Part shown: piece after piece, positions 52,289-60,286 of the stretch
Layout: every line of letters begins with the position of its first letter
Position numbering within the stretch: position 1 is the stretch's first letter
Assembly (NCBI RefSeq): GCF_025965855.1
Contig: NZ_JAOPWB010000137.1
Span: forward strand, 1-64,000
Source: Mycobacterium sp.
Lineage (GTDB): Bacteria > Actinomycetota > Actinomycetes > Mycobacteriales > Mycobacteriaceae
Direction of reading: 5' to 3'
Length of the DNA: 64,000 nucleotides
The notes under the pieces: model-generated
Database searches by the model: none
Seen by the model: the letters and a program-made list of their open reading frames with translations, nothing else
What the model was told of the DNA's origin: nothing
Position numbers and translations under genes: made by a program

Positions 52289-52305
52289 ACGAGACGGCCC
52301 GTCTT
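52289..52305. promoter_or_regulatory. TetR operator, copy 2 (ACGAGACGG-NN-CGTCTT)
   Basis: ACGAGACGGCCCGTCTT, identical outside the two central bases to the core in the TetR/double-FadE gap almost 18 kb away. It lies 26 bases before the FadD17-like start and after the SDR stop, so the ligase has its own regulated promoter. Confidence 0.72.
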
Positions 52306-52336
52306 ATCGTAGCGGCGGTCCACGGTCGCCCGGTCC

Positions 52337-53098
52337 TCAGCCGCCCACCATCATCAGGCCGCCGTCGACGGCCAGCAGTTGCCCCGTGATGAAGCCCGAG
52401 CCCGGGCCGGCCAGAAACACCAGCATCGGCCCGACGTCTCGCGCGGCGTCTCCCAGCGTCCCGCCGAGCGGAATCATCATCTGCATCTGCTGGTCGATGA
52501 GGGCCCCTGCCTCCGGACCGAGGAACTCGCGCAAACGGTCGGCCCCGGCCGTCTGCACCGCCGGTGCCAAAGCGTTGACGGTGACATTGTCGGCGGCCCA
52601 CGCTTTGGCGGCCGATCGTGTCCAGGCCTGCACCGCGCCCTTGGTCGCGGCGTAGACGGCCGAGATGGGGCTGCCCATAACGGCTTCGGAAGACCCGAAA
52701 TTGATGATCCTGCCGCCCTTGGGATTTTGGTCTTTCATCACCGCGTAGGCCGCCTGGTTGGTCAGGATGGTGGCCTTCACGTTGGTGTCCAACAGGAACG
52801 AAATCTCGTCGACGCCGATGTATCCGGGGATTCCGGCCTGCCATAGCCCCGCGGCGTTCACCAAGACGTCGAGCCCGCCAAGGCGCTCGACCGCTTGTTG
52901 CACCATCGCGGAAACGGCTTCGGCTTCGCGCACATCGCACTGCAGCCATGTGGCCGTGAGGTCATCCGGCGGCGGGGTCCGGTGGTAGGTGGCAGCGACC
53001 CCGGCCCCCGCCGCGCCGAGGGTTCGGACGGCGGCCGCGCCGATTCCGGTCGCTCCGCCGGTAACCAGGATCCGTCGGCCATGCAGCGCATTTTCCAT
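52337..53098 (-). CDS. Short-chain dehydrogenase/reductase
   Basis: 253-residue classical SDR. Cofactor motif TGGATGIG, NAAG loop, catalytic Ser in NFGSSEAV and the Y-x3-K in YAATKGAVQAW. CDVREAEAV supplies the adenine-binding Asp. It probably oxidises or reduces a hydroxyacyl or alcohol intermediate. It sits upstream of the FadD17-like gene in the same direction, with an operator between them. Confidence 0.9.
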   Translation of the reverse strand: MENALHGRRILVTGGATGIGAAAVRTLGAAGAGVAATYHRTPPPDDLTATWLQCDVREAEAVSAMVQQAVERLGGLDVLVNAAGLWQAGIPGYIGVDEISFLLDTNVKATILTNQAAYAVMKDQNPKGGRIINFGSSEAVMGSPISAVYAATKGAVQAWTRSAAKAWAADNVTVNALAPAVQTAGADRLREFLGPEAGALIDQQMQMMIPLGGTLGDAARDVGPMLVFLAGPGSGFITGQLLAVDGGLMMVGG

Positions 53099-53108
53099 GC
53101 CCGCGAGC

Positions 53109-53154
53109 GTAACGCCACGGCGAAATTCCGCTCGATTTTTCGCCGTGGCGTTAC
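53109..53154. terminator. Long perfect stem-loop between the hydrolase and SDR genes
   Basis: Arms GTAACGCCACGGCGAAA and TTTCGCCGTGGCGTTAC pair over 17 of 17 bases around a 12-base AT-richer loop. It lies after the hydrolase stop and just before the SDR start, both leftward. It probably terminates the hydrolase message, and because it ends 10 bases from the SDR ATG it could also affect SDR expression. Confidence 0.65.
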
Positions 53155-53177
53155 AACCGCGAAGGCGTGAGCCCGCG

Positions 53178-54008
53178 CTAGGCGCGCACGGCGATAGACG
53201 ACAGCAGGTCGGCGAGCCGCTCCGGCTGGTCGAGCATGGAGAAGGTCCGCGCTCCCTCGATCACCTCCAGGCGGGCGTTCGGGATCGTCGCAGCCAGCCG
53301 TTCGCCGTCCCCGAGCTCGAAGAACACGTCGTCGGCCGACCAGGCGATGAGCGCGGGCTTGTCGAATTCGTGCAGCCGCGCAGCGACGCCGGTGGTGACC
53401 TCCGTGCGCATCGAGAGGGTGAACTGGCGCAGGTCCTCGGCGATGGCCGGATCTGAGAGCCCCGGGCGGACCCACTCTTCCGTGAGGTCGTCGATGTTGC
53501 GGTGGGCCAGGCCGTCGAACGCGCGCTTGCGAGCGGCCGGCACGCGCATGGCCTGGGCCACGGTCCGAAACATCGTCTTGGACTTGGCCGCCAGGATCAC
53601 CGGCTTGAGGATGGGCGGCGGGAAGTGTTCGAACGCATCGCAACTGGTGAGGACCAGCGCACCGAGCCGCTCGGGATGGTGCACCGCGACGAGCTGCGTG
53701 ACCACCCCGCCGGTGTCGTTGCCGACCAGTACCACGTCCTCGAGGTCGAGAGCGGCAAGCACCTCGGCGACGATGCCGGCGACGCCGTTGATGGTGCGGT
53801 CGGCGCCGGGTCGCAGCGCCTGCGGGTGCGCACCCAGCGGCCAGGTGGGGGCGATGCAGCGCAGACCGAGATCGGCGAGGCGTACGCCGACCTGGCGCCA
53901 CAGTTGCCCGCCCATCATGTATCCGTGCACGAACACGACGGGCCTGCCGTCCTCGGGTCCGGTTGCTTCGTAATGGATAGTTCCGGCATTAATGTCGATC
54001 GTCGACAT
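53178..54008 (-). CDS. Alpha/beta-hydrolase fold protein
   Basis: 276 residues of the epoxide-hydrolase/dehalogenase-like branch. Oxyanion region VVFVHGYMMGG, nucleophile elbow LVGNDTGGVVTQLVAVHHPER with Asp in place of Ser, and a lid domain in the middle. Where the catalytic His is expected near the C-terminus, the text is GARTFSMLDQPERLA, so His appears replaced. Start at the ATG before STIDINAG, 26 codons inside the listed frame. Divergent from a TetR gene, with a clear inverted repeat between. Reaction unknown. Confidence 0.82.
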   Translation of the reverse strand: MSTIDINAGTIHYEATGPEDGRPVVFVHGYMMGGQLWRQVGVRLADLGLRCIAPTWPLGAHPQALRPGADRTINGVAGIVAEVLAALDLEDVVLVGNDTGGVVTQLVAVHHPERLGALVLTSCDAFEHFPPPILKPVILAAKSKTMFRTVAQAMRVPAARKRAFDGLAHRNIDDLTEEWVRPGLSDPAIAEDLRQFTLSMRTEVTTGVAARLHEFDKPALIAWSADDVFFELGDGERLAATIPNARLEVIEGARTFSMLDQPERLADLLSSIAVRA

Positions 54009-54033
54009 AGCTAGCTCCCACCTTCGAGATACA

Positions 54034-54060
54034 CTTACAAACAGGCTGTCTGTTCGTAAG
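54034..54060. promoter_or_regulatory. TetR operator between hydrolase and TetR genes
   Basis: CTTACAAACAG and CTGTTCGTAAG pair with one mismatch around GCTGT. A further partial half-site, TTACCAACAG, follows before the TetR start. Position and symmetry point to TetR control of both genes. Confidence 0.68.
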
Positions 54061-54075
54061 TTACCAACAGGTTGT

Positions 54076-54684
54076 ATGGAAATCAAGAGACGGACTCAGG
54101 AGGAGCGCTCCGCGGCGACCCGTGAGGCGCTGATCTCGGCCGCGCGCAAACTGTGGGGCCTACGCGGGTACGCGGAGGTGGGGACGCCGGAGGTCGCCAC
54201 GGCCGCGGGCGTCACCCGCGGCGCGATGTACCACCAATTCGCCGACAAGGCAACGCTTTTCGCCGAGGTCGTCGAAGCCGTGGAGCAGGATGTCATGGCC
54301 CGGATGGCCACGCTGGTCGCCGAGTCGGGGGCGACGACCCCCGCCGATGCGATCCGGGCCGCCGTCGACGCCTGGCTCGATGTGTCCGGCGATCCGGAGG
54401 TGCGGCAGCTGATCCTGTTGGACGCGCCGAGCGTCCTTGGCTGGGCCGCCTTCCGCGACGTCGCCCAGCGCTACAGCCTGGGAATGACCGAACAGCTGCT
54501 CATCGAGGCCATCAAGGCGGGTCAGCTGGCCGATCAACCGGTGCGGGCGCTGGGCCATGTGCTGATCGGTGCGCTCGACGAGGCGGCCATGGCCGTCGCC
54601 ACCGCCGATGATCCGAAACGTGCCCGCCGGGAGATCGGGGAGGTGCTGCACCGGCTGATCGGCGCGATGCTGGACGAGCGTTGA
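54076..54684 (+). CDS. TetR-family regulator, divergent from the alpha/beta hydrolase
   Basis: 202 residues with a normal helix-turn-helix (ALISAARKLWGLRGYAEVGTPEVATAAGVTRGAMYHQFADKATLFAEVV) and a C-terminal domain with LILLDAPSVLGWAAFRDVAQRYSLG typical of one TetR subgroup. The ATG used follows the inverted repeat; the listed frame starts 28 codons earlier, across the operator, which is unlikely. Probably represses itself and the hydrolase. Confidence 0.9.
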   Translation: MEIKRRTQEERSAATREALISAARKLWGLRGYAEVGTPEVATAAGVTRGAMYHQFADKATLFAEVVEAVEQDVMARMATLVAESGATTPADAIRAAVDAWLDVSGDPEVRQLILLDAPSVLGWAAFRDVAQRYSLGMTEQLLIEAIKAGQLADQPVRALGHVLIGALDEAAMAVATADDPKRARREIGEVLHRLIGAMLDER

Positions 54685-54703
54685 TGGTCAGACATGTTGT
54701 GGC

Positions 54704-54759
54704 CGAGCGTCGAGTTGGTGGGCCGAAATCGCGCTTGGGTTCAAACAAGTCGACGCTCG
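54704..54759. terminator. Inverted repeat between convergent TetR and esterase genes
   Basis: Arms CGAGCGTCGA and TCGACGCTCG, 10 of 10, with a 36-base loop, in the short gap between two converging genes. A bidirectional terminator is the simplest reading; the long loop makes it uncertain. Confidence 0.4.
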
Positions 54760-54776
54760 AGGCGCGAAGCGTCGTC

Positions 54777-55718
54777 TCAGCGGTGGCTCTGGGTGAAGAA
54801 CTCCCAGATGGTGGCGGTGGCGTTGAGCGCCGTCGACGGTTCGGGAATCCCCGCGAGTTCCGCGAGCGGGCTGGGCTGGCCGCCGGGCCATTGGTGACCG
54901 GCGCCGGCCACCGAGATCAACTCCACGGTGCGCCCGTCGGGGCATCCGGCCGTCTGGGTGGTCACGCTGCCGGCGGTGGTTGAGGTCGGGGGGCCGCACG
55001 CGTCGATGGACCGCCAGGTGGCGTTGACCGACTCTACCGAGGGGCCGTCGACGCGTGGATTTCCGTTGATGGCGAAGGCTTTTCCGGGGCCGCCGTTGTA
55101 AGGGACTCGGTCGTCGGCGGTGCCGTGAATTTGTAGCACCGATGTCGGTCGCGCTTGGGAGCAATCGGTCAGCAGGGTGCCGGCCACGGGGGCGATGGCG
55201 GCGAAGGTGTCGGTCTGGCAGCCCAGTCGAAGTGCCATCATGGCCCCGTTCGACATCCCCGTGGCATAGACGCGTGCGCGATCAACGGGGATCTCCTGCT
55301 CGACGGCCCCCACCATCGCGGTGAGGAAACCGACGTCGTCGGCGTTGATGCGCTGTGGTTCACCGCAGCACGTTCCGGCATTCCAGGCGCGGTTGAGGCC
55401 GTCGGGGTAGGCGACCAGGAAATGCCCGGCGTCCGCCTCGGCGTCCCAGTTGTAGGACCGCTCGGCCTGCGCGCCGTTGCCAAAGCCGCCGTGCAACATC
55501 ACCACCAACGGTGCCGCGTCGGGCAAGCCCTGCGGTCGGTACAGGTGAAAGGTCCGGCTGACCCCGCCAGAGTCGATGGATTGGGTGGACCGTCCGACCG
55601 GAATCGGTTGGGAGCCTGGCGTTCCCAACGCGTGCCCGCCGCCGACGCAGCCGCCGAGCACGACAACCAAGGTCGAGGCGAGACAGACACCGAACGCCCG
55701 AGCGCATAGCGATCGCAT
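54777..55718 (-). CDS. Secreted PHB-depolymerase-like esterase lipoprotein (LpqC/LpqP type)
   Basis: 313 residues. Signal peptide with lipobox VLGGC, then an alpha/beta hydrolase of the poly(3-hydroxybutyrate) depolymerase/feruloyl esterase group: VVMLHGGFGNGAQAE, CCGEPQRINADDVGFL, nucleophile in GMSNGAMMA, catalytic Asp near IHGTADDRVPY and His in GAGHQWPGG. It acts on ester substrates outside the membrane. The listed frame runs 83 codons upstream into the MarR promoter; the ATG before RSLCARAFG begins the signal peptide. Confidence 0.88.
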   Translation of the reverse strand: MRSLCARAFGVCLASTLVVVLGGCVGGGHALGTPGSQPIPVGRSTQSIDSGGVSRTFHLYRPQGLPDAAPLVVMLHGGFGNGAQAERSYNWDAEADAGHFLVAYPDGLNRAWNAGTCCGEPQRINADDVGFLTAMVGAVEQEIPVDRARVYATGMSNGAMMALRLGCQTDTFAAIAPVAGTLLTDCSQARPTSVLQIHGTADDRVPYNGGPGKAFAINGNPRVDGPSVESVNATWRSIDACGPPTSTTAGSVTTQTAGCPDGRTVELISVAGAGHQWPGGQPSPLAELAGIPEPSTALNATATIWEFFTQSHR

Positions 55719-55745
55719 GCACTGATCGTGGCAGCCGGAGCTGAA

Positions 55746-55766
55746 TTTGACAAGCAGCTTGTCAAA
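55746..55766. promoter_or_regulatory. Perfect palindrome, probable MarR operator
   Basis: TTTGACAAGC and GCTTGTCAAA pair 10 of 10 around one central A. It lies between the divergent esterase and MarR genes, 28 bases from the former start and 27 from the latter, so one dimer could control both. Confidence 0.7.
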
Positions 55767-55792
55767 GTGCCCTCGGGTGGCAGACTCATGCC

Positions 55793-56251
55793 ATGCGACG
55801 TGTCGTGGATGCCGAGTGGAAGCCCACCGTCCCAGCGCTGGTGAGCTTGGTGGCCGCCTCGGGGGCGCCGCACTTGAGAGCGGCGTTCGCCGCCGCCGGA
55901 CTCGACGGGATCCGGCCGGCGCAAGCGGTTGCGCTGGTGCCGCTGGCGGCCGGCGGCCTGCACGCATCGGATCTGGCCGACCGGCTGAACGTGAGTCGCC
56001 AGGCAGTGGCCCAGGCGATCGCCGGCCTGGAGCGGCACGGCTATGTCACCCGAGTGACCGATCCCGTCGACGCCCGGGCCCGAATCATCGAGCTGACGCC
56101 GCGCGGTCGCCAAACGCTGCGCGTGATGCGTTCCAACGCAATCGCTTCGGAGAAGCGGTGGGAGGAGGTTCTGGGACCCAAGCGACTGGGCGAATTGCGG
56201 GAAACCTTGCAGATGTTGCTCTCCAGCGAGACCGACGCGGCGCGCGATTGA
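55793..56251 (+). CDS. MarR-family transcriptional regulator
   Basis: 152-residue winged-helix protein. DNA-binding helices LHASDLADRLNVSRQAVAQAIAGLERHGYVTRVTDPVDARARIIELTPRG are typical MarR, with the Asp-Arg wing. Divergent from the secreted esterase gene, with a perfect palindrome between them. Confidence 0.9.
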   Translation: MRRVVDAEWKPTVPALVSLVAASGAPHLRAAFAAAGLDGIRPAQAVALVPLAAGGLHASDLADRLNVSRQAVAQAIAGLERHGYVTRVTDPVDARARIIELTPRGRQTLRVMRSNAIASEKRWEEVLGPKRLGELRETLQMLLSSETDAARD

Positions 56252-56340
56252 CGCCGCCGAGAACTCCCTGCTGCTCTCGTTCCGTGGGGTTGCCAACTGT
56301 TGTGGTGCGAGTGGTCGGTAGTTGTCGGTGGTGTGCTGCA

Positions 56341-56901
56341 CCACTGAACTTTCCCGGCTGCATCGCCGGGTCAACGATGTCCGCACCCATCATTTGCATG
56401 TGCTGACAACACGATTGGCTAAAACTCACGGCCGGATCGTGGTTGAAAGGTTTGGACGCGTCCGGGCTGCTGCAACAGAAAGGACTGCCTGGCGCTCGCG
56501 CCCGGCGGCGTGGGCTGTCTGATGCGGCGCTGGGCACTGCCTGACGTCACCTGTCTTACAAGACAGCTTGGTACGGCTCACATTTGGTGGTTGCGGACCG
56601 GTGGTTCCCGTCATCGAAAACCTGCCATGCCTGTGGGCATGTGCAGGACATCGGCTGGGCCGAACACTGGCAATGCGATTCGTGTTCGGCACCAGTCCAT
56701 CAGCGGGATGACAACGCCGCAATGAACCTCGCGCGGTGGGAGCAACCAGCCACCGCCGTCGGCCCAGTTGGGGCCGCCGTCAAGCGTGGAGCCGACCGTA
56801 AGACCGGGCCACGCCCGGCAGGTGGCCGTGAAGCGCGGAAGGGAACCGGCCACCTGGCTGGGGAACAACCCGAGATGGGGTGCGAGTCGCGTGACCACTA
56901 A
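56341..56901 (+). pseudogene. Remnant of an IS200/IS605- or IS607-type tnpB
   Basis: TnpB-like text is spread over several frames: LSRLHRRVNDVRTHHLHVLT and RLAKTHGRIVVE first, then QKGLPGARARRRGLSD in another frame, then YKTAWYGSHLVVADRWFPS with the zinc ribbon CHACG and CDSC, and HQRDDNAAMNLARW. The N-terminal half is gone, and at least two frameshifts and a stop break the rest. Only the C-terminal frame is long. No tnpA and no clear element ends are seen. The right boundary probably lies just before the DUF4242 gene. Confidence 0.8.
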
Positions 56902-56953
56902 AGATCACTCGCAACGGCGTAGGTTCGACCCAAGACAACGACAGGAGTCCGCT

Positions 56954-57223
56954 GTGCCCATCTTCATGGTCGAGCGCAACTTTGCCGAGGAAATGGAACC
57001 GAACTTCGAGGTCGCCGACGGCATCAACCGGATCAACGACCACGAGGGCGTTCGCTGGATGTACTCGTTTCTGTCGGCGGACAAGCGGAAGACCTACTGC
57101 CTGTACGAGGCGCCGTCGCCCGAGGCCATCAGGACCGCGGCGGCCAGGGCCGGCCTCCCCGCCGACGTCATCGTCGAGGTGCGTGATCGCGTCATGCCCG
57201 ACGGAGGGCTGTCCGATATCTGA
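56954..57223 (+). CDS. DUF4242-family small protein
   Basis: 89-residue ferredoxin-like-fold protein of the DUF4242 group (PIFMVERNFAEEM at the start, VRWMYSFLSADKRKTYCLYEAPSPEAIRTAAARAGLPAD in the middle). Some relatives bind nickel; the role here is unknown. The GTG start has AGGAG 7 bases upstream; the listed frame begins inside the tnpB remnant. It is convergent with the large LuxR regulator. Confidence 0.82.
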   Translation: MPIFMVERNFAEEMEPNFEVADGINRINDHEGVRWMYSFLSADKRKTYCLYEAPSPEAIRTAAARAGLPADVIVEVRDRVMPDGGLSDI

Positions 57224-57227
57224 GGCC

Positions 57228-60128
57228 TCACCCGAGCAGCTCGTGATCGGCGGCGTACATCGCCGCCTGGGTGCGGTTCGCGGCGCCCGTTTTGATCAAG
57301 ATGTTGCGCACGTGGTTGGCCGCCGTGTTGGTGCTGATGTAGAGGCGTTCGCCGATCGCCCGATTGCTCAACCCCTCGGCCAGCAGCCGCAGCACTTCGA
57401 CCTCCCGGTCCGTCAAGCCGTCCGGGCCAGTCATCAGCAATGAATCCACCAGGTCGGCGACGCGGTTCTGGCCGATCGATGTGGCGATGGCGCGCGCCTC
57501 GTCGGCCAGGCGCCGGGCGTCCTCGGTGCGCCCGCGCGACGCCGCGAAAAGCGCATGCCGGGCCAGCGTTTCGCTGACATGGACCACCGATCCCATCCGG
57601 CGATCCATTTCGAGCGCCGCGCCGAAATGCCGCTCGGCCGCGGCGGTGTCCCCGTCGAGTGCCGCGATCCGGGCGAGGTATCGGTCGGCGCTGCCGAACA
57701 GGGCGACGAACTGGCCGGCGACCAGGTTTTTGCCGGCATAGCGCGATATGTATGGCCGCAGCGAATGCAGCGCTTCGCGGTTGCCCAGCTCCAACGCCGC
57801 CTCGACCATGAACACCAGCTCCATCGGCCACTGCGCCTCGTTGGTGCGATCGCCCAGTTTGCGGTTGAGCAGATGATTGAGGGCGCGGGTCATGCCCGCT
57901 TCGCAGTCGAGCTCGGTGTACAGCGCCAGCAGGCCGGGCACCCAGCGTCCGGCGAATGTCTCGCTGCCGTCGATGAACCCGGCGAATCTCTTCAGGTCTG
58001 AGGTCTCGCGCCGGATCATGAACATCTGGACCCCGTTCGAGCCCTCGGTGTCCTCCGCGTCGAACAAATCACCTGTGCGCAAGGCGATGTCGGCCCACCG
58101 TTCGGCGCCGGCGAAGTCGCCGCGCAGATATGCCAGCGCCTGCTCGACGCACGCCCCGACGAAGCCGAAGACCGGTTGTCCGCAGGCCTGGCCCGCCCGC
58201 CGCATGTCCACGGTGGACGCGGCCAGGTCCTCGGGCCGGCCGGCCAGATAGCTGACCATGGCGCGAAAGTGCGAGGACGCCCCCAGCGCCTCGTAGTCAC
58301 GGCGCGCCAGCGCCATGCGGGACACCTCGGCCGATCGCTCCGCCTGGATTTCGCACAGCTCCGGGGTGAGCCCGTGCCACAGGCTCGCCTTGAGGGTGTG
58401 CATCAGGACCGCGGGATCGTCCGCGGCCCGTGCGCGGTCGATGGCGTTGTTGCCGACCTCGCGCGCCCGCGCCGCCTCGCCGGCGAAGGCCAGCGCGCGC
58501 CCGAAACTGCCGAGTGCCTGCACGTAGCGGGGGTCGTCGGTATCCAACCCGCAGGATTCCAGTGCCGACGCCAGCAGGTCGGCGGCCTTCGAATCGGACT
58601 GCCCGCGACGCCAATTCGCTTCCTCGTAGCCGACGGCCGCCCCGAGGCGGATCAGCGGGTCGTCCATCACGCTGATGCGTTCGTAGATCGCCCGCGACCG
58701 GGCGAAATCGCCGGCGCGCACGTGATTTGCGGCCGCGTCGAGGTCCAGCCGCGCCCGATCGGTGCGGCTCATCTCGGGCAGCGACGCCGCCCGCTCGAAC
58801 CACCTCGCCGCGTCCTCGTAGGCCAGGCTCTGTTCGGCCATCCGGGCCGCCTGGTGCGCATACCGCAACGCCTGCTCGTGGTAGCCCAGCACGTGCGCCC
58901 GCAGGTAGTGGTTCGCCAGGCGGGGAACAACCGATGGGTCCGCCCGGCCTTCCAGCGCTTCGGCGGCCCGCGCGTGCATGATCCGCAGTCGCGACGCCGC
59001 CATTCCGCCGGCCACGGACTCCCGGGTGAGCGCGTGCACGAACGAGAACTCGCCGTCGGAGTCGCGAACCGGCCGGATCAACCCGACGCCTTCGGCCGAA
59101 TCGACCGCCGCCAGCGTCGCGGCAAGATCGGTATCGCTGGCGGCGATGAGCGCGGGCAGATCGAACGTTTCGCCCAGCACCGCCGCCTGTTCGATGACGC
59201 CCCGGACGCCGGCACCCAGTCCGCTGAGGCGGCGGGCAATGGCGTCGCCGATCGATGCCGGGACGGTCTGCTGCACACCAAGCGTGGCCAGCCCGCCGCG
59301 GAACTCCAGGTCGTTGACCAGTTCGGTCAGGAAAAACGGGTTGCCGCCGGTCTTGTCGCGCAGCAAGGCGGCGGCAGTGCGCGCCGACGCTGGAGCCAGC
59401 TGCTGGGTTCGCCTCACGAACTCGGCGATCGCCTCGGTGTCCAGCCCAGCGAGATCCAGACGCCGGACCCCGTCGAAGCGGTGCAGTTCGGCCAGCCGGG
59501 TGGTGAGCTCGTCGGAGCGGTCCGGTTCGGTCGTGCGGAACGTGGCGACCACCAGCATGCGGACGTCGGCGCAACCGATCAGCACGCGTTCGAGCATCAC
59601 GAGGGTGGGCAGCTGCGCCCAATGCAGGTCGTCGAGGATCAACGCGATCGGACGATCGACCGCCAGGCGCCCCAGGAAACCGGTCAAGGCGTCGAAAAGC
59701 GCCTGCCTGGGCGGCCCGACGTCTTCTGCGGGGCCGATATCGGGCAAATGGCGGGCCACCTGGGTTGACAGCCGCCGCAGTTGCGGCGCCGCGTCGGCCA
59801 GGGCGTCCGCCATCGAACCCGGTGGAGTGGCGCTCAGCAGCCGATCCAGCGCTTCGGCGAACGGCGCGTACGGCACGTCCGCGTCGGCCGTCGAGCTCCC
59901 GACGAGCACGCCGACGCCATGGTCGGCCAGCGATCCGGCCACCTCGGCGGCCAGGCGCGTCTTGCCCGCCCCGGGTTCACCGCCGATGAACACCGCCTGG
60001 CGGCTGCCGCCCTCGACCCGCTCCCAGGCCTGCTCGAACGCCGCAAGCTCCGCGTCGCGACCGACGAGCGGGCCCCGGCGACGTGCGATCAGTTCCGCTG
60101 GAAGCGGCGGCGGCACCCATTGCGCCAT
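57228..60128 (-). CDS. Large AAA-ATPase/TPR LuxR-family regulator
   Basis: 966 residues of the LAL type. N-terminal STAND/AAA ATPase with P-loop FIGGEPGAGKTRLAAEV near residue 50 and Walker B LILDDLHWAQ; a long helical TPR-like middle (many A-A-R-L repeats); C-terminal LuxR helix-turn-helix (GLTDREVEVLRLLAEGLSNRAIGERLYISTNTAANHVRNIL). It probably activates genes on sensing a ligand through the helical region. The divergent flavoprotein gene is the nearest candidate target, and a near-palindrome lies in the gap. Confidence 0.9.
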   Translation of the reverse strand: MAQWVPPPLPAELIARRRGPLVGRDAELAAFEQAWERVEGGSRQAVFIGGEPGAGKTRLAAEVAGSLADHGVGVLVGSSTADADVPYAPFAEALDRLLSATPPGSMADALADAAPQLRRLSTQVARHLPDIGPAEDVGPPRQALFDALTGFLGRLAVDRPIALILDDLHWAQLPTLVMLERVLIGCADVRMLVVATFRTTEPDRSDELTTRLAELHRFDGVRRLDLAGLDTEAIAEFVRRTQQLAPASARTAAALLRDKTGGNPFFLTELVNDLEFRGGLATLGVQQTVPASIGDAIARRLSGLGAGVRGVIEQAAVLGETFDLPALIAASDTDLAATLAAVDSAEGVGLIRPVRDSDGEFSFVHALTRESVAGGMAASRLRIMHARAAEALEGRADPSVVPRLANHYLRAHVLGYHEQALRYAHQAARMAEQSLAYEDAARWFERAASLPEMSRTDRARLDLDAAANHVRAGDFARSRAIYERISVMDDPLIRLGAAVGYEEANWRRGQSDSKAADLLASALESCGLDTDDPRYVQALGSFGRALAFAGEAARAREVGNNAIDRARAADDPAVLMHTLKASLWHGLTPELCEIQAERSAEVSRMALARRDYEALGASSHFRAMVSYLAGRPEDLAASTVDMRRAGQACGQPVFGFVGACVEQALAYLRGDFAGAERWADIALRTGDLFDAEDTEGSNGVQMFMIRRETSDLKRFAGFIDGSETFAGRWVPGLLALYTELDCEAGMTRALNHLLNRKLGDRTNEAQWPMELVFMVEAALELGNREALHSLRPYISRYAGKNLVAGQFVALFGSADRYLARIAALDGDTAAAERHFGAALEMDRRMGSVVHVSETLARHALFAASRGRTEDARRLADEARAIATSIGQNRVADLVDSLLMTGPDGLTDREVEVLRLLAEGLSNRAIGERLYISTNTAANHVRNILIKTGAANRTQAAMYAADHELLG

Positions 60129-60161
60129 GGAATCAAGGTAACCGTGCCGAATTGCCCGGTC

Positions 60162-60181
60162 GATAGTCAGATCTAACTATC
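60162..60181. promoter_or_regulatory. Near-palindrome between the LuxR regulator and the BBE-like gene
   Basis: GATAGTCAGATCTAACTATC is palindromic except for one mismatched pair, centred on AGATCT. Location in the divergent gap suggests a regulator site; which protein binds is unknown. Confidence 0.45.
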
Positions 60182-60286
60182 GTTGGGTGCCTGGGAAATG
60201 CTTCGTTGTGGTCATGACGCACGGCCTTTGCATCTCGTAGCGTCACGGCATCAAGACCTGCGAAGCAACCAGAGGAGGTGCGGGCC

